DNA of 64,000 nt, taken from NCBI GenBank assembly GCA_041665525.1, contig JBAYIS010000004.1, positions 62,001 through 126,000 on the forward strand. Reading direction: 5' to 3'. The stretch comes from UBA8401 sp041665525. GTDB taxonomy: Bacteria > Bacteroidota > Ignavibacteria > UBA10030 > UBA8401. The notes under the pieces are model-generated. The model was not told where the DNA came from. It ran no database searches and was given only the letters and a program-made list of their open reading frames with translations. The position numbers and the translations under genes are program-made. Below, piece after piece: positions 1 to 7,495 of the stretch (position 1 is the stretch's first letter; the number at the start of each line of letters is the position of its first letter).

Positions 1-880
1 AAGATTTTCCCTGCAGCAGAAGGACCGATTTCGAAACGGCTTTCTGTTGGTGATCATCGGCATCGTCATGTCCGCTGCGCAATGTGTTCTGCACGGGATC
101 ATTACCTATCTGACGCGATCCGATATAGCAACATTCAACAGTAACATCATCCTCACATCTCTCTTTTACAATATCGATAAGATGCTGATTATCTATTGCG
201 GACTGGTAATCTTGCAGCATGCGATGGATTTCTACCGGAGTTCTCAGGAGAAGGAATTGAAAGCATCGCGACTCGAAACGCAGCTGTCGCAAGCTCAAAT
301 GATGGCGCTGAAGATGCAGCTGCAGCCGCATTTCCTCTTCAATACACTCAATGCCATTGTGACACTGATCCATAAAGATCCGGACCAAGCGGAAGAGATG
401 ATCGTCCGGTTAAGCGATTTTCTGAGGATCACACTCGACGCTTCGGGTAGACAAATTGTTTCCTTAAAGGAAGAATTGGATTTCATCAAGGCCTATTTGT
501 CCATTGAAGAAGTGCGCTTCAAAGGGAGACTGAAATTTCACAACCGTGTTGAAGCAGATGTGTATGATGCACTGGTCCCTATGCTGATTATTCAGCCGCT
601 GGTAGAAAATGCCATAAAACACGGATTTTCGCAGTTTGAAGGGGCTTCGGTATTGGAAATTTCAGCGCAAAAGAATAACGATATTCTGACGCTGATCGTA
701 CAGGACGATGCTGCTCCGGACCTCGGCCAACAAACGATCAATGAAAAGATCGGTTTATCCAATATTCGCAGCCGGCTCTTGGCGTTGTATGGAGAAGCCG
801 CTTCATTGACAATCATGCCGAACAGCAGCCGCGGCGTACGTGCAGTGATGAAAATCCCTTTTTCAGTGGAGCAGGCATGA
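1..880 (+). CDS. LytS/YehU-family sensor histidine kinase, 5'-truncated by window edge
   Basis: Membrane sensor kinase of the His_kinase (PF06580) plus HATPase_c type, which phosphorylates a LytTR regulator. The reading frame is open from base 2, so the true start lies outside the window and at least one membrane segment may be missing. Visible parts: hydrophobic segments around bases 41-115 and 160-225, a short coiled linker, the phospho-acceptor motif PHFLFNTLN near base 330, the N-box region LVENAIKHGF near base 600, and a G-box region (GLSNIRSRL) near base 750. The stop overlaps the response regulator start by 4 bp (ATGA), so the two are translationally coupled and form a two-component pair. 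The signal sensed cannot be read from what is present. Confidence 0.88.
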   Translation, partial: RFSLQQKDRFRNGFLLVIIGIVMSAAQCVLHGIITYLTRSDIATFNSNIILTSLFYNIDKMLIIYCGLVILQHAMDFYRSSQEKELKASRLETQLSQAQMMALKMQLQPHFLFNTLNAIVTLIHKDPDQAEEMIVRLSDFLRITLDASGRQIVSLKEELDFIKAYLSIEEVRFKGRLKFHNRVEADVYDALVPMLIIQPLVENAIKHGFSQFEGASVLEISAQKNNDILTLIVQDDAAPDLGQQTINEKIGLSNIRSRLLALYGEAASLTIMPNSSRGVRAVMKIPFSVEQA

Positions 881-1635
881 CGATCCAAACCCTTATTGTC
901 GATGATGAAGCGCTTGCGCGAGAGAGGATCAATTCACTGTTGAGCAATGAAAAAGAATTTCATGTTGTAGCGGAATGTGTCAACGGGAAAGAGGCGCTTC
1001 GGTTAATCGGCGAGAAGAAAATCGATCTTCTCTTTCTTGATATAGAAATGCCGGCGCTCGACGGCATCGGGTTACTGGAAAAACTTCCGGAAGAGAAATT
1101 ACCGATGGTGATTTTTACAACGGCATACGATTCGTTCGCGGTGAAAGCATTCGAACTGAACGCGATCGACTATCTCTTAAAGCCATTCACAAAAAAACGC
1201 TTTCAGGATGCTCTTGAGCGGGTGAAACATAAATTCCGTTCTGAAGATAAAGATCTGTACTTGTCGCAAATGCTCGCCACAATCAAATCCGTTGCCGGGA
1301 AGAGCGTTTCGGACAAGCTGATTGTCAAGTCTGAAGGGAAGATCCGGTTCCTGTCTGCAACGGAAATTCTCTGGATTGAAAGCGATGCAAACTATCTCCG
1401 GATACACACGGCCGGTGAAGCTGTCGTGATCCGGGATACGATGACCAATATTTCCGCACGGCTGGATTCTTCGGTATTTCTTCGATTGCACCGGACTGTT
1501 ATCGCCAATACAACGCACATCGTTGAACTGAAGCCGTGGTTCAACGATGAGTATATCGCCATTCTTCGCAACGGCACGCAGCTGCCCGTGGGACGGACAT
1601 ACCGCAAATCAGTAAACGCATTCTTCCAACTCTGA
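877..1635 (+). CDS. LytTR-family DNA-binding response regulator
   Basis: 252-aa cytoplasmic transcription regulator. The receiver domain (about residues 1-120) has the acidic pair DD at 9-10, the phospho-acceptor Asp55 in FLDIEMP, the switch Thr in FTTAYD and the conserved Lys in LLKPF. The C-terminal LytTR domain (about 150-250) contains the typical IESDANYLRIHT and FLRLHRTVIAN stretches used for direct-repeat DNA recognition. It is coupled by a 4-bp overlap to the upstream LytS-type kinase, its presumed partner. In this family the regulon is often one adjacent gene or a small set. The next gene is a secreted T9SS protein, but nothing in the sequence proves it is a target. Confidence 0.92.
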   Translation: MTIQTLIVDDEALARERINSLLSNEKEFHVVAECVNGKEALRLIGEKKIDLLFLDIEMPALDGIGLLEKLPEEKLPMVIFTTAYDSFAVKAFELNAIDYLLKPFTKKRFQDALERVKHKFRSEDKDLYLSQMLATIKSVAGKSVSDKLIVKSEGKIRFLSATEILWIESDANYLRIHTAGEAVVIRDTMTNISARLDSSVFLRLHRTVIANTTHIVELKPWFNDEYIAILRNGTQLPVGRTYRKSVNAFFQL

Positions 1636-1761
1636 CCGGCAAATCGGCGATTCATCCCTTTCCACCCCCCATTAATCCCGAAACCATATCCCTGTAATCG
1701 GTTTGTGCGTAGATTGCACCATCCAATACACACATTACTGCACACTCAAAAGGAACCTCCT

Positions 1762-3870
1762 ATGGTACGATCACTTCTACTTGTAATACTAACAGCGGTT
1801 ACTGTAACGGCGAACATTCGCACTGTGCCGGCCGAATATGCAACGATCCAGTCAGCAATCAACGCCTCGGCGGACGGTGATACAGTCGTCGTTTATCCCG
1901 GGACATATTTTGAGAATATCAATTTTAACGGGAAGAATATCGCCGTCACGTCGAGATTTTATGAAGCGAACGATATGCAGTTTGTTCTGCAGACTGTGAT
2001 CAACGGGAGTCAACCGAAACATCCGGACACTGCAAGCTGTGTGTTGATCGTCTCCGGAGAAAATTCCTCTGCTGTGCTACAGGGATTCACATTAACGGGA
2101 GGGAAGGGAACGCGATGGACAGATGAACACGGTGCGGGAATATATCGCGAAGGGGGAGGAATATTGGTCACGTTTTCTTCGCCGGTGATACGGTACAATT
2201 ATATCGTCAATAATGAGATCCTCAATACGGACAATGTCACGAGTACCGGCGGCGCCGGCATACGGATAGGAGACGGCGGCGGCATTATTGAAAATAATGT
2301 GATCACTTTAAACAAAGCGATGTACGGTGGCGCCATCGTGCTGAACTATTGTTCCGGAACGATCATACGGAATAATATGATTGTGGAAAACAGTGTCCGT
2401 CAATATGATCAGTTCAAGCAGGGATTCGGCGGCGGCGGTATATGGATGGGTGCACCGAAACCGGGCGATGCATCTTCAAATATCGTTGAAAACAATACCT
2501 TTTATGGGAATATCGCTTTGGACAATTGGATGTTGAGTGCGCTTGCTGGTCGTGGCGGTGCAATGATTATTCACGGCAGAGCGAAAGCGATTGTTCGCAA
2601 TAACATACTGTGGGAAAATCATTCGTCCTATCCGATCCCGTCACTTGCGATTATGGCCGGCACTCACCCTGTGGAATATAATGATATCATGGGAGGATAT
2701 TTGGGCGTTGGCAATATCGATGCAGACCCGCAATTCGCCGACTCCGGATTCATCCTGAAACCATCTTCTCCTTGCGTAGATGCAGGTGATACATCTTCAC
2801 TTTCGTTCGATCCTATGGATGGATTAGTTGCCCGTTATCCGGCAAAAGGAACGGAACGGAATGATATGGGAGCATACGGCGGACCCGGCAGTCTTGCGTT
2901 TTTTGCTTTTTCCCGTCCGAGCGTCTACCTTCCGCTCGATCAGGTGAATTTCGGTTTACTGCTGCCGGGAGATTCGATATCACAAGGATTGACGGTGGTC
3001 AATTTTGGTTCGAAGGCGGCAGTGATTGACAGCATTCGGTTCACTTCGGCAGAGTTTTCCACAACAATCAGTATTCCGTTAACAATGGAAGTAAACACAT
3101 TGGAATCACTTCATCTTCAGTTGAAACCGTCGGAACAGAAGCGATACACTGACACAATGTTCATTTATCATAATTCCACCTTCATTCAGAATCCGCTGAA
3201 GGTTGTTCTGCGCGGGAGTTCAATTCCTACGCCCTTGATGAGCGTGAATCTGCTGGAACATAACTTCGGTGTTCTGGATATCAATACGCCATTGAAGGAC
3301 ACCACCATCTATATTCATAACCATGGGACGGGAAAAGATTCGATCCGTGTTTCGCTGAATTTCTCAACGGTAAAACCTGCGGATGCAATGACACTCTCGC
3401 AGACTGTGTTCACTCTTGCAGCGGGAGATTCACAGGCGGTGACATTTACATTTCATCCAAAGCAGATCACGAAGACGATCACCGGTCTCTATACTCCGCG
3501 AATCCTTTTTAAATCTTTCTTGGGAGAGGATACCACAACCGTCGAAAAAATTATGCGGTTCAAATTGTCGGGAATTCTCGGCCTTGGGGATAATTCCGTT
3601 GCCGTCGGGGAATACTCACTGAACCAAAACTACCCGAATCCTTTCAATCCGTCTACAAACATTAGGTTCACTGTTGCTGCGGATGGTCCTGTGCTATTGA
3701 AAGTGTTTGACATCCTCGGAAATGAAGTTGCAACAATAATCAATAAGTACTTGAGTGCAGGCGAGCATCGCATTGAATTTAGTGCTGACCGGCTTGCCAG
3801 CGGGATCTATTTTTATCGGTTGATAGCAGGTAATTTCACCTCCATTAAAAAGATGACGGTCTTAAAATGA
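1762..3870 (+). CDS. Secreted parallel beta-helix protein with T9SS C-terminal sorting domain
   Basis: About 702 aa, exported. I place the start at 1762 rather than the longer frame from 1705, because AGGAACCTCC lies just upstream and a clean signal peptide (MVRSLLLVILTAVTVTA) follows. After the signal comes a DUF1565/right-handed beta-helix region (EYATIQSAINASADGDTVVVYPGTY and many N-rich turns, about residues 20-330). Two or three Ig-like 'choice-of-anchor D' modules follow (about 400-610), then a type IX tail with NYPNPFNPSTNI and a terminal MTVLK. Such proteins are carried across the outer membrane by T9SS and anchored or released. The helix fold suggests polysaccharide binding or cleavage, but no catalytic set is identifiable. 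The stop overlaps the next gene by ATGA. Confidence 0.88.
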   Translation: MVRSLLLVILTAVTVTANIRTVPAEYATIQSAINASADGDTVVVYPGTYFENINFNGKNIAVTSRFYEANDMQFVLQTVINGSQPKHPDTASCVLIVSGENSSAVLQGFTLTGGKGTRWTDEHGAGIYREGGGILVTFSSPVIRYNYIVNNEILNTDNVTSTGGAGIRIGDGGGIIENNVITLNKAMYGGAIVLNYCSGTIIRNNMIVENSVRQYDQFKQGFGGGGIWMGAPKPGDASSNIVENNTFYGNIALDNWMLSALAGRGGAMIIHGRAKAIVRNNILWENHSSYPIPSLAIMAGTHPVEYNDIMGGYLGVGNIDADPQFADSGFILKPSSPCVDAGDTSSLSFDPMDGLVARYPAKGTERNDMGAYGGPGSLAFFAFSRPSVYLPLDQVNFGLLLPGDSISQGLTVVNFGSKAAVIDSIRFTSAEFSTTISIPLTMEVNTLESLHLQLKPSEQKRYTDTMFIYHNSTFIQNPLKVVLRGSSIPTPLMSVNLLEHNFGVLDINTPLKDTTIYIHNHGTGKDSIRVSLNFSTVKPADAMTLSQTVFTLAAGDSQAVTFTFHPKQITKTITGLYTPRILFKSFLGEDTTTVEKIMRFKLSGILGLGDNSVAVGEYSLNQNYPNPFNPSTNIRFTVAADGPVLLKVFDILGNEVATIINKYLSAGEHRIEFSADRLASGIYFYRLIAGNFTSIKKMTVLK

Positions 3871-4706
3871 AAACTCTGATGATAGGTGCAGTAATCGGAT
3901 TATGCGGACTCTTGTCCGCGCAATCCCGTCTCGATAGTGCCGCGTTGGAAGTAGCGCACAACGAACTGCTTTTCTCGCACTCTTCGGTCGTTAAAGGAAG
4001 GAATGCTGCGTTTTTGGAATTCTTTGACGACAGCTGCATGATATTCAATCCTTTGCCAGTCTTGGCAAAACCGTATTATAGGTCGCTGCCATCCAGAAAG
4101 ACAATCTTGACTTGGAAGCCTTCTCGAATTGAGATTGCGTCCAGCGGTGACTTTGCATATTCCACCGGACCGTGGGAAATAAGGCCGGCAAAACTGACAG
4201 ATACACCAGTCGCTACTGGTCATTATTTTTCTATCTGGAAAAAAACAAGTGCAGGCTGGAAAGTATTTTTTGACCACGGCATCGGATATCCGGCGGCCGC
4301 CGTAAAAGAGATACGTTTTTCTTATCTCGTACCGGTAGAGAGGCCGGGCAAGGATATTCAACGTCTCGAAAAAGGCCTGGTTGCTGCTGAAGAAAAACAC
4401 TGCTTCGATCTGAAACAAGGTGCTATCGTATCGGCATACGAGCGGTATGCGGCAAATAATATCCTGTTACAGCGTGGAACTAAGTTTCCATTCGATGGAA
4501 AAACAGTTGCAATTGCTGAAGTCAAGAATGACCGCCGCCCGGACCAGATTCGGCAATTTGGGTCTTCAATTTCTAACTTTGGTGATCTTGCGGTTACCTA
4601 TGGTATTTCCATCGCTGCAGAACAGGATACCAGCAACTATATCCGTGTGTGGAGATATGAAAAAGAGTGGAAGATTGCAGTGGATATATTGAATTCCATA
4701 AAATGA
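3867..4706 (+). CDS. Exported protein with two NTF2-like (SnoaL/DUF4440) domains
   Basis: 279 aa with a short signal peptide (MKTLMIGAVIGLCGLLSAQ). Two cone-shaped NTF2-like domains are predicted in tandem: residues about 25-145 (with FSIWKKTSAGWKVFFDHG, the usual last strand) and about 165-279 (ending YIRVWRYEKEWKIAVDIL). This is the DUF4440/SnoaL-like pattern. Members range from ketosteroid-isomerase-like enzymes to ligand-binding proteins, and no catalytic residue can be assigned. It starts within the stop of the T9SS beta-helix gene (ATGA), and a single-domain relative follows 15 bp later, so the group is probably co-transcribed. Confidence 0.7.
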   Translation: MKTLMIGAVIGLCGLLSAQSRLDSAALEVAHNELLFSHSSVVKGRNAAFLEFFDDSCMIFNPLPVLAKPYYRSLPSRKTILTWKPSRIEIASSGDFAYSTGPWEIRPAKLTDTPVATGHYFSIWKKTSAGWKVFFDHGIGYPAAAVKEIRFSYLVPVERPGKDIQRLEKGLVAAEEKHCFDLKQGAIVSAYERYAANNILLQRGTKFPFDGKTVAIAEVKNDRRPDQIRQFGSSISNFGDLAVTYGISIAAEQDTSNYIRVWRYEKEWKIAVDILNSIK

Positions 4707-4721
4707 CCGAAAGCTAACGTT

Positions 4722-5201
4722 ATGAAAAGTATGCTATACATTTTCATAGGAATGCTCTCCATTGCACAAGTGAAGAGCCAAAGTGTTTCACCACAATCGG
4801 GGAGAACTCCCATGGATATTGGATTGATTGAAAAAGAAGTACTGGAAGTTGTAAAAACCTGGAATGATTGTTTTGAAAAAAATAATGCATCAGCATATTT
4901 CTCCTATATCCATAATGATCTGACATTATTCACTCCCTCAAATCCTTATCGCGTTGACGGTAAACAGGAGGATCAGAAAGAATTTGAATGGTCGCTGGGC
5001 AGATCGAGGACCACGGTACACTTTTTTCAGGAACTGCAGCCTTCCGTACAGGTCTATGGCAATACGGCGATCGTCACCTATTACAATCGAGGTGCGTATG
5101 GACCGGACGGTAATGAACAGATGTATTATTTCAAAGAAACCGATGTTTTGGTGAAAGAAGATGGCAAATGGTTGATTGTTCATATTCATGTATCAAAATA
5201 A
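4722..5201 (+). CDS. Exported single-domain NTF2-like (DUF4440) protein
   Basis: 159 aa with an N-terminal signal (MKSMLYIFIGMLSIAQVKSQ). The mature part begins with a helix carrying VVKTWNDCFEKNNASAYFSYIHNDLTLFTP and ends in the strand pair NTAIVTYYNRG and DVLVKEDGKWLIVHIHVSK, which is the DUF4440/SnoaL-like signature. The conserved histidine-containing last strand (VHIHVS) is often part of the pocket in this fold, but the ligand is unknown. It lies in the same orientation between a two-domain homologue and a lectin-like protein, with gaps of 15 and 23 bp. Confidence 0.75.
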   Translation: MKSMLYIFIGMLSIAQVKSQSVSPQSGRTPMDIGLIEKEVLEVVKTWNDCFEKNNASAYFSYIHNDLTLFTPSNPYRVDGKQEDQKEFEWSLGRSRTTVHFFQELQPSVQVYGNTAIVTYYNRGAYGPDGNEQMYYFKETDVLVKEDGKWLIVHIHVSK

Positions 5202-5224
5202 CTAACTTTGTAAAAGAGTAATCT

Positions 5225-5881
5225 ATGACAAAAGTGATGGTAGGATTCGTTTCGGTATTATTGACAATTCAAATGCAAAGCCAGGAAATTCCTGAGCGTG
5301 AGAAATATTACACCATTATTAATGCTGCCATTGAAGAAACAATATATATGCAGCAAAAAGCAATCCGGCTAAACGAAATTCATTCAGGGAAAGAGAGTTT
5401 TGCAATGGTGAAAGGAATGAATTTCACTGATGGAATAATAGAAGTGGAAGTAGCCGGAAAACCTCTTCCAACAGCAAACGCTGCTGCTCGCGGTTTTATC
5501 GGTATTGCTTTCAGATTAACGACCGTTGATACAATCCGGTACGATTGTTTTTACCTCCGTCCGTCGAACGGCAGAGCAGACGATCAATTGCGTCGGAATC
5601 ATTCAACCCAGTATATTGCACATCCTTCCTTTCCCTGGTATAGACTGCGAAAAGAATTTCCCGGTGTGTACGAATCCTATGTAGATCTTGTTGAAGGTGA
5701 ATGGACAAAAGTCAGAATAGAAGTAAAGGGAAAACAGGCAAAACTGTTTGTTCATGGATCGGAACAGCCTGCTCTTATTGTTACCGAACTGCTCGGTTCA
5801 GAAATATCCGGCGGGGTTGCATTGTGGGTTGGCCAGGGTACAGACGGATATTTTCGGAACCTGAAGATCACAGGGCGGTGA
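5225..5881 (+). CDS. Exported LamG/DUF1080-like carbohydrate-binding-fold protein
   Basis: 218 aa with a signal peptide ending near MQSQ. The body looks like a jelly-roll of the concanavalin/DUF1080 (3-keto-disaccharide hydrolase-like) group. Indicators are ARGFIGIAFR, the strand YDCFYLRPSNGRA, the characteristic GEWTKVRIEVKGKQAKLFVHG and the closing GGVALWVGQGTDGYFRNLKI. No catalytic assignment is possible from the sequence alone. It may simply bind glycans in the periplasm or on the surface. It follows the two NTF2-like genes with a short gap and probably shares their transcript. Confidence 0.7.
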   Translation: MTKVMVGFVSVLLTIQMQSQEIPEREKYYTIINAAIEETIYMQQKAIRLNEIHSGKESFAMVKGMNFTDGIIEVEVAGKPLPTANAAARGFIGIAFRLTTVDTIRYDCFYLRPSNGRADDQLRRNHSTQYIAHPSFPWYRLRKEFPGVYESYVDLVEGEWTKVRIEVKGKQAKLFVHGSEQPALIVTELLGSEISGGVALWVGQGTDGYFRNLKITGR

Positions 5882-6026
5882 CCCCACGCCCGGATCTTCT
5901 CATCCAAATGAAGAAAAACACTGCATTCGATACTGTTCATCACACTCTGACTCCCTCCTGTCGCATAGTTCTCTCAAGGCAAAAATTCTGGAAATATATT
6001 GTCACAGAGAATTAAATCGGGCCTAT

Positions 6027-6782
6027 ATGGAAAAAATACTGTTCTTCTGTGTTTCTTTGATATCGATATCTTTGGGATGTTCGGATTCTGCCGGTCATCA
6101 GCCGACCGAAGATAGTCCTCCATCGGATTCCACTATCAACATCCTGTATGTCGGAAATAGTCTGACATATACAAATGATATCCCCGTATTGGTGCAGGAA
6201 CTCGGCAAGAAAGACTTGATCAATGTTTCCCATTCTACTCTGTTGTTTCCGAATTCTTCGATTGAAGATCATTTATTGCAGGGGAAAGTGCAGAGTGAGA
6301 TCAGCTCTGGAAAGTATGATGTTGTCGTGGCCCAGCAAGGTCCATCCGCATTGCCGGAGTCACAAGTGATCTTATTGAGAGACACAAAAGCACTTGCAGA
6401 ATTATGCAGTGCCACTGCTCATACAACTCTGGCTCTCTATATGGTGTGGCCGGCAGCAGAACGATCCTTCGATTTAGATAATGTGATCTACTCATATCAA
6501 CATGCGGCAGATGTTGCGGGGGTGCTGCTCTGTCCGGCTGGACTGGCCTGGAAAATCGGTTGGCAGTTCGATGCAACACTTCCATTATATTCGAAAGATA
6601 ATTTTCATCCCAGTATAACGGGAAGTGTTTTGGCTGCGTTGACAATCTATGGAACTCTTGCGAAGAAAGAGGATTTCAATTCTATTCATCTGGATGAAAT
6701 GTCATGGCGTTATACAATGACGGAGGAACGGTTCATGATTCTTAAGCAATCTGCATTGATAGCGCTGAACAATGTCCGTTAA
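6027..6782 (+). CDS. SGNH-fold hydrolase lipoprotein
   Basis: 251 aa. The N-terminus is a lipoprotein signal with lipobox ISLGC (Cys18), so the protein should be membrane-anchored. Block I is present as YVGNSLTYTND (nucleophile Ser), and block V as DNFHPSITGSVLAA, giving the Asp/His pair of the SGNH hydrolase family (DUF4886-like members have similar spacing). Substrates in the family are esters on carbohydrates or lipids, and the target here is unknown. It lies 145 bp downstream of the LamG-like gene and convergent with the next minus-strand lipoprotein gene. Confidence 0.8.
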   Translation: MEKILFFCVSLISISLGCSDSAGHQPTEDSPPSDSTINILYVGNSLTYTNDIPVLVQELGKKDLINVSHSTLLFPNSSIEDHLLQGKVQSEISSGKYDVVVAQQGPSALPESQVILLRDTKALAELCSATAHTTLALYMVWPAAERSFDLDNVIYSYQHAADVAGVLLCPAGLAWKIGWQFDATLPLYSKDNFHPSITGSVLAALTIYGTLAKKEDFNSIHLDEMSWRYTMTEERFMILKQSALIALNNVR

Positions 6783-6827
6783 TCGTTCCTCTCAAATACC
6801 GGAAAACGAAGCATTCAATGTATGGAA

Positions 6828-7370
6828 TCAATGCGACCGGATATAGATTGAAGGATTCGGAAAGGCATCATCATTCCCGCCGATTGCTGTGATAAGCTGC
6901 TGTAATTCTTCTGTCGTCGCTGTAAGAATCACCTCGCTGTCCCGAACGATATGAGGAATAGAAATGAGTTTTGTCTCTATCTGTTTTTTCAGCCAATCCG
7001 CTTCGAAAGATGCCAGCCGCAGCGTATCTCCCCGTAGTTCCAGCCTCGTTATGACATGGACAGAAAGGTAATGATGATCGTTCGAACTTTTTATCGGAGA
7101 GGAATCAAGAAACCAAAACGCACCCAGTTTCCCCGAACTTACTGAATACACTATAGAGTCATTCTCATCCCGGGATCGAAGAAGCAAACGATATCTGTTT
7201 CCTGCCGCTTGGTCGAAAGTATAACTGTCATCGTCAGAATTCCAAGTGCCAGTTAAGCCTGGCACCGACACGGACTCATTCTCTGTAAAGAGAGGGTGAA
7301 TGGACCGGGCAGGACATCCGAGAAAGAGTAATGCGGCGAAAAACGGGATGGCTGTAAGTAGGGATTTCAT
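6828..7370 (-). CDS. Small lipoprotein of unknown function
   Basis: 180 aa. The ATG at 7370 is preferred over the upstream frame start because AGGAGGT precedes it at good spacing and MKSLLTAIPFFAALLFLGC is a textbook lipoprotein signal. The mature part (GTWNSDDDSYTFDQ, YRLLLRSRDENDS, LGAFWFLDSS, DTLRLASFEADWL) resembles small lipocalin-like beta-barrel lipoproteins, with a strand-rich body and a C-terminal helix (TTEELQQLITAIGGND). I do not recognise a defined family. It is the last gene of a minus-strand group, downstream of the PQQ-propeller gene. Confidence 0.65.
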   Translation of the reverse strand: MKSLLTAIPFFAALLFLGCPARSIHPLFTENESVSVPGLTGTWNSDDDSYTFDQAAGNRYRLLLRSRDENDSIVYSVSSGKLGAFWFLDSSPIKSSNDHHYLSVHVITRLELRGDTLRLASFEADWLKKQIETKLISIPHIVRDSEVILTATTEELQQLITAIGGNDDAFPNPSIYIRSH

Positions 7371-7449
7371 ACTGACCTCCTGTGCTATCAAACGGTATGC
7401 GGCGGGACTGTTGCAAATATGGAGAGAAAGCCTGAAAGAGTAAAGTACT

Positions 7450-7487
7450 GTATGACTGTAGAGTGTAATAGAATTCTACAGTCATAC
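7450..7487. repeat. Perfect 13-bp inverted repeat (stem-loop) between two minus-strand genes
   Basis: Arms GTATGACTGTAGA (7450-7462) and TCTACAGTCATAC (7475-7487) pair perfectly around a 12-nt loop. It lies just after the propeller stop codon and before the downstream lipoprotein. Neither strand has a clear T-tract next to the stem, so it is not a classic intrinsic terminator. It could be a U-less terminator, an RNA-stabilising 3' hairpin or a protein-binding palindrome. Confidence 0.6.
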
Positions 7488-7495
7488 AAAGAGTT

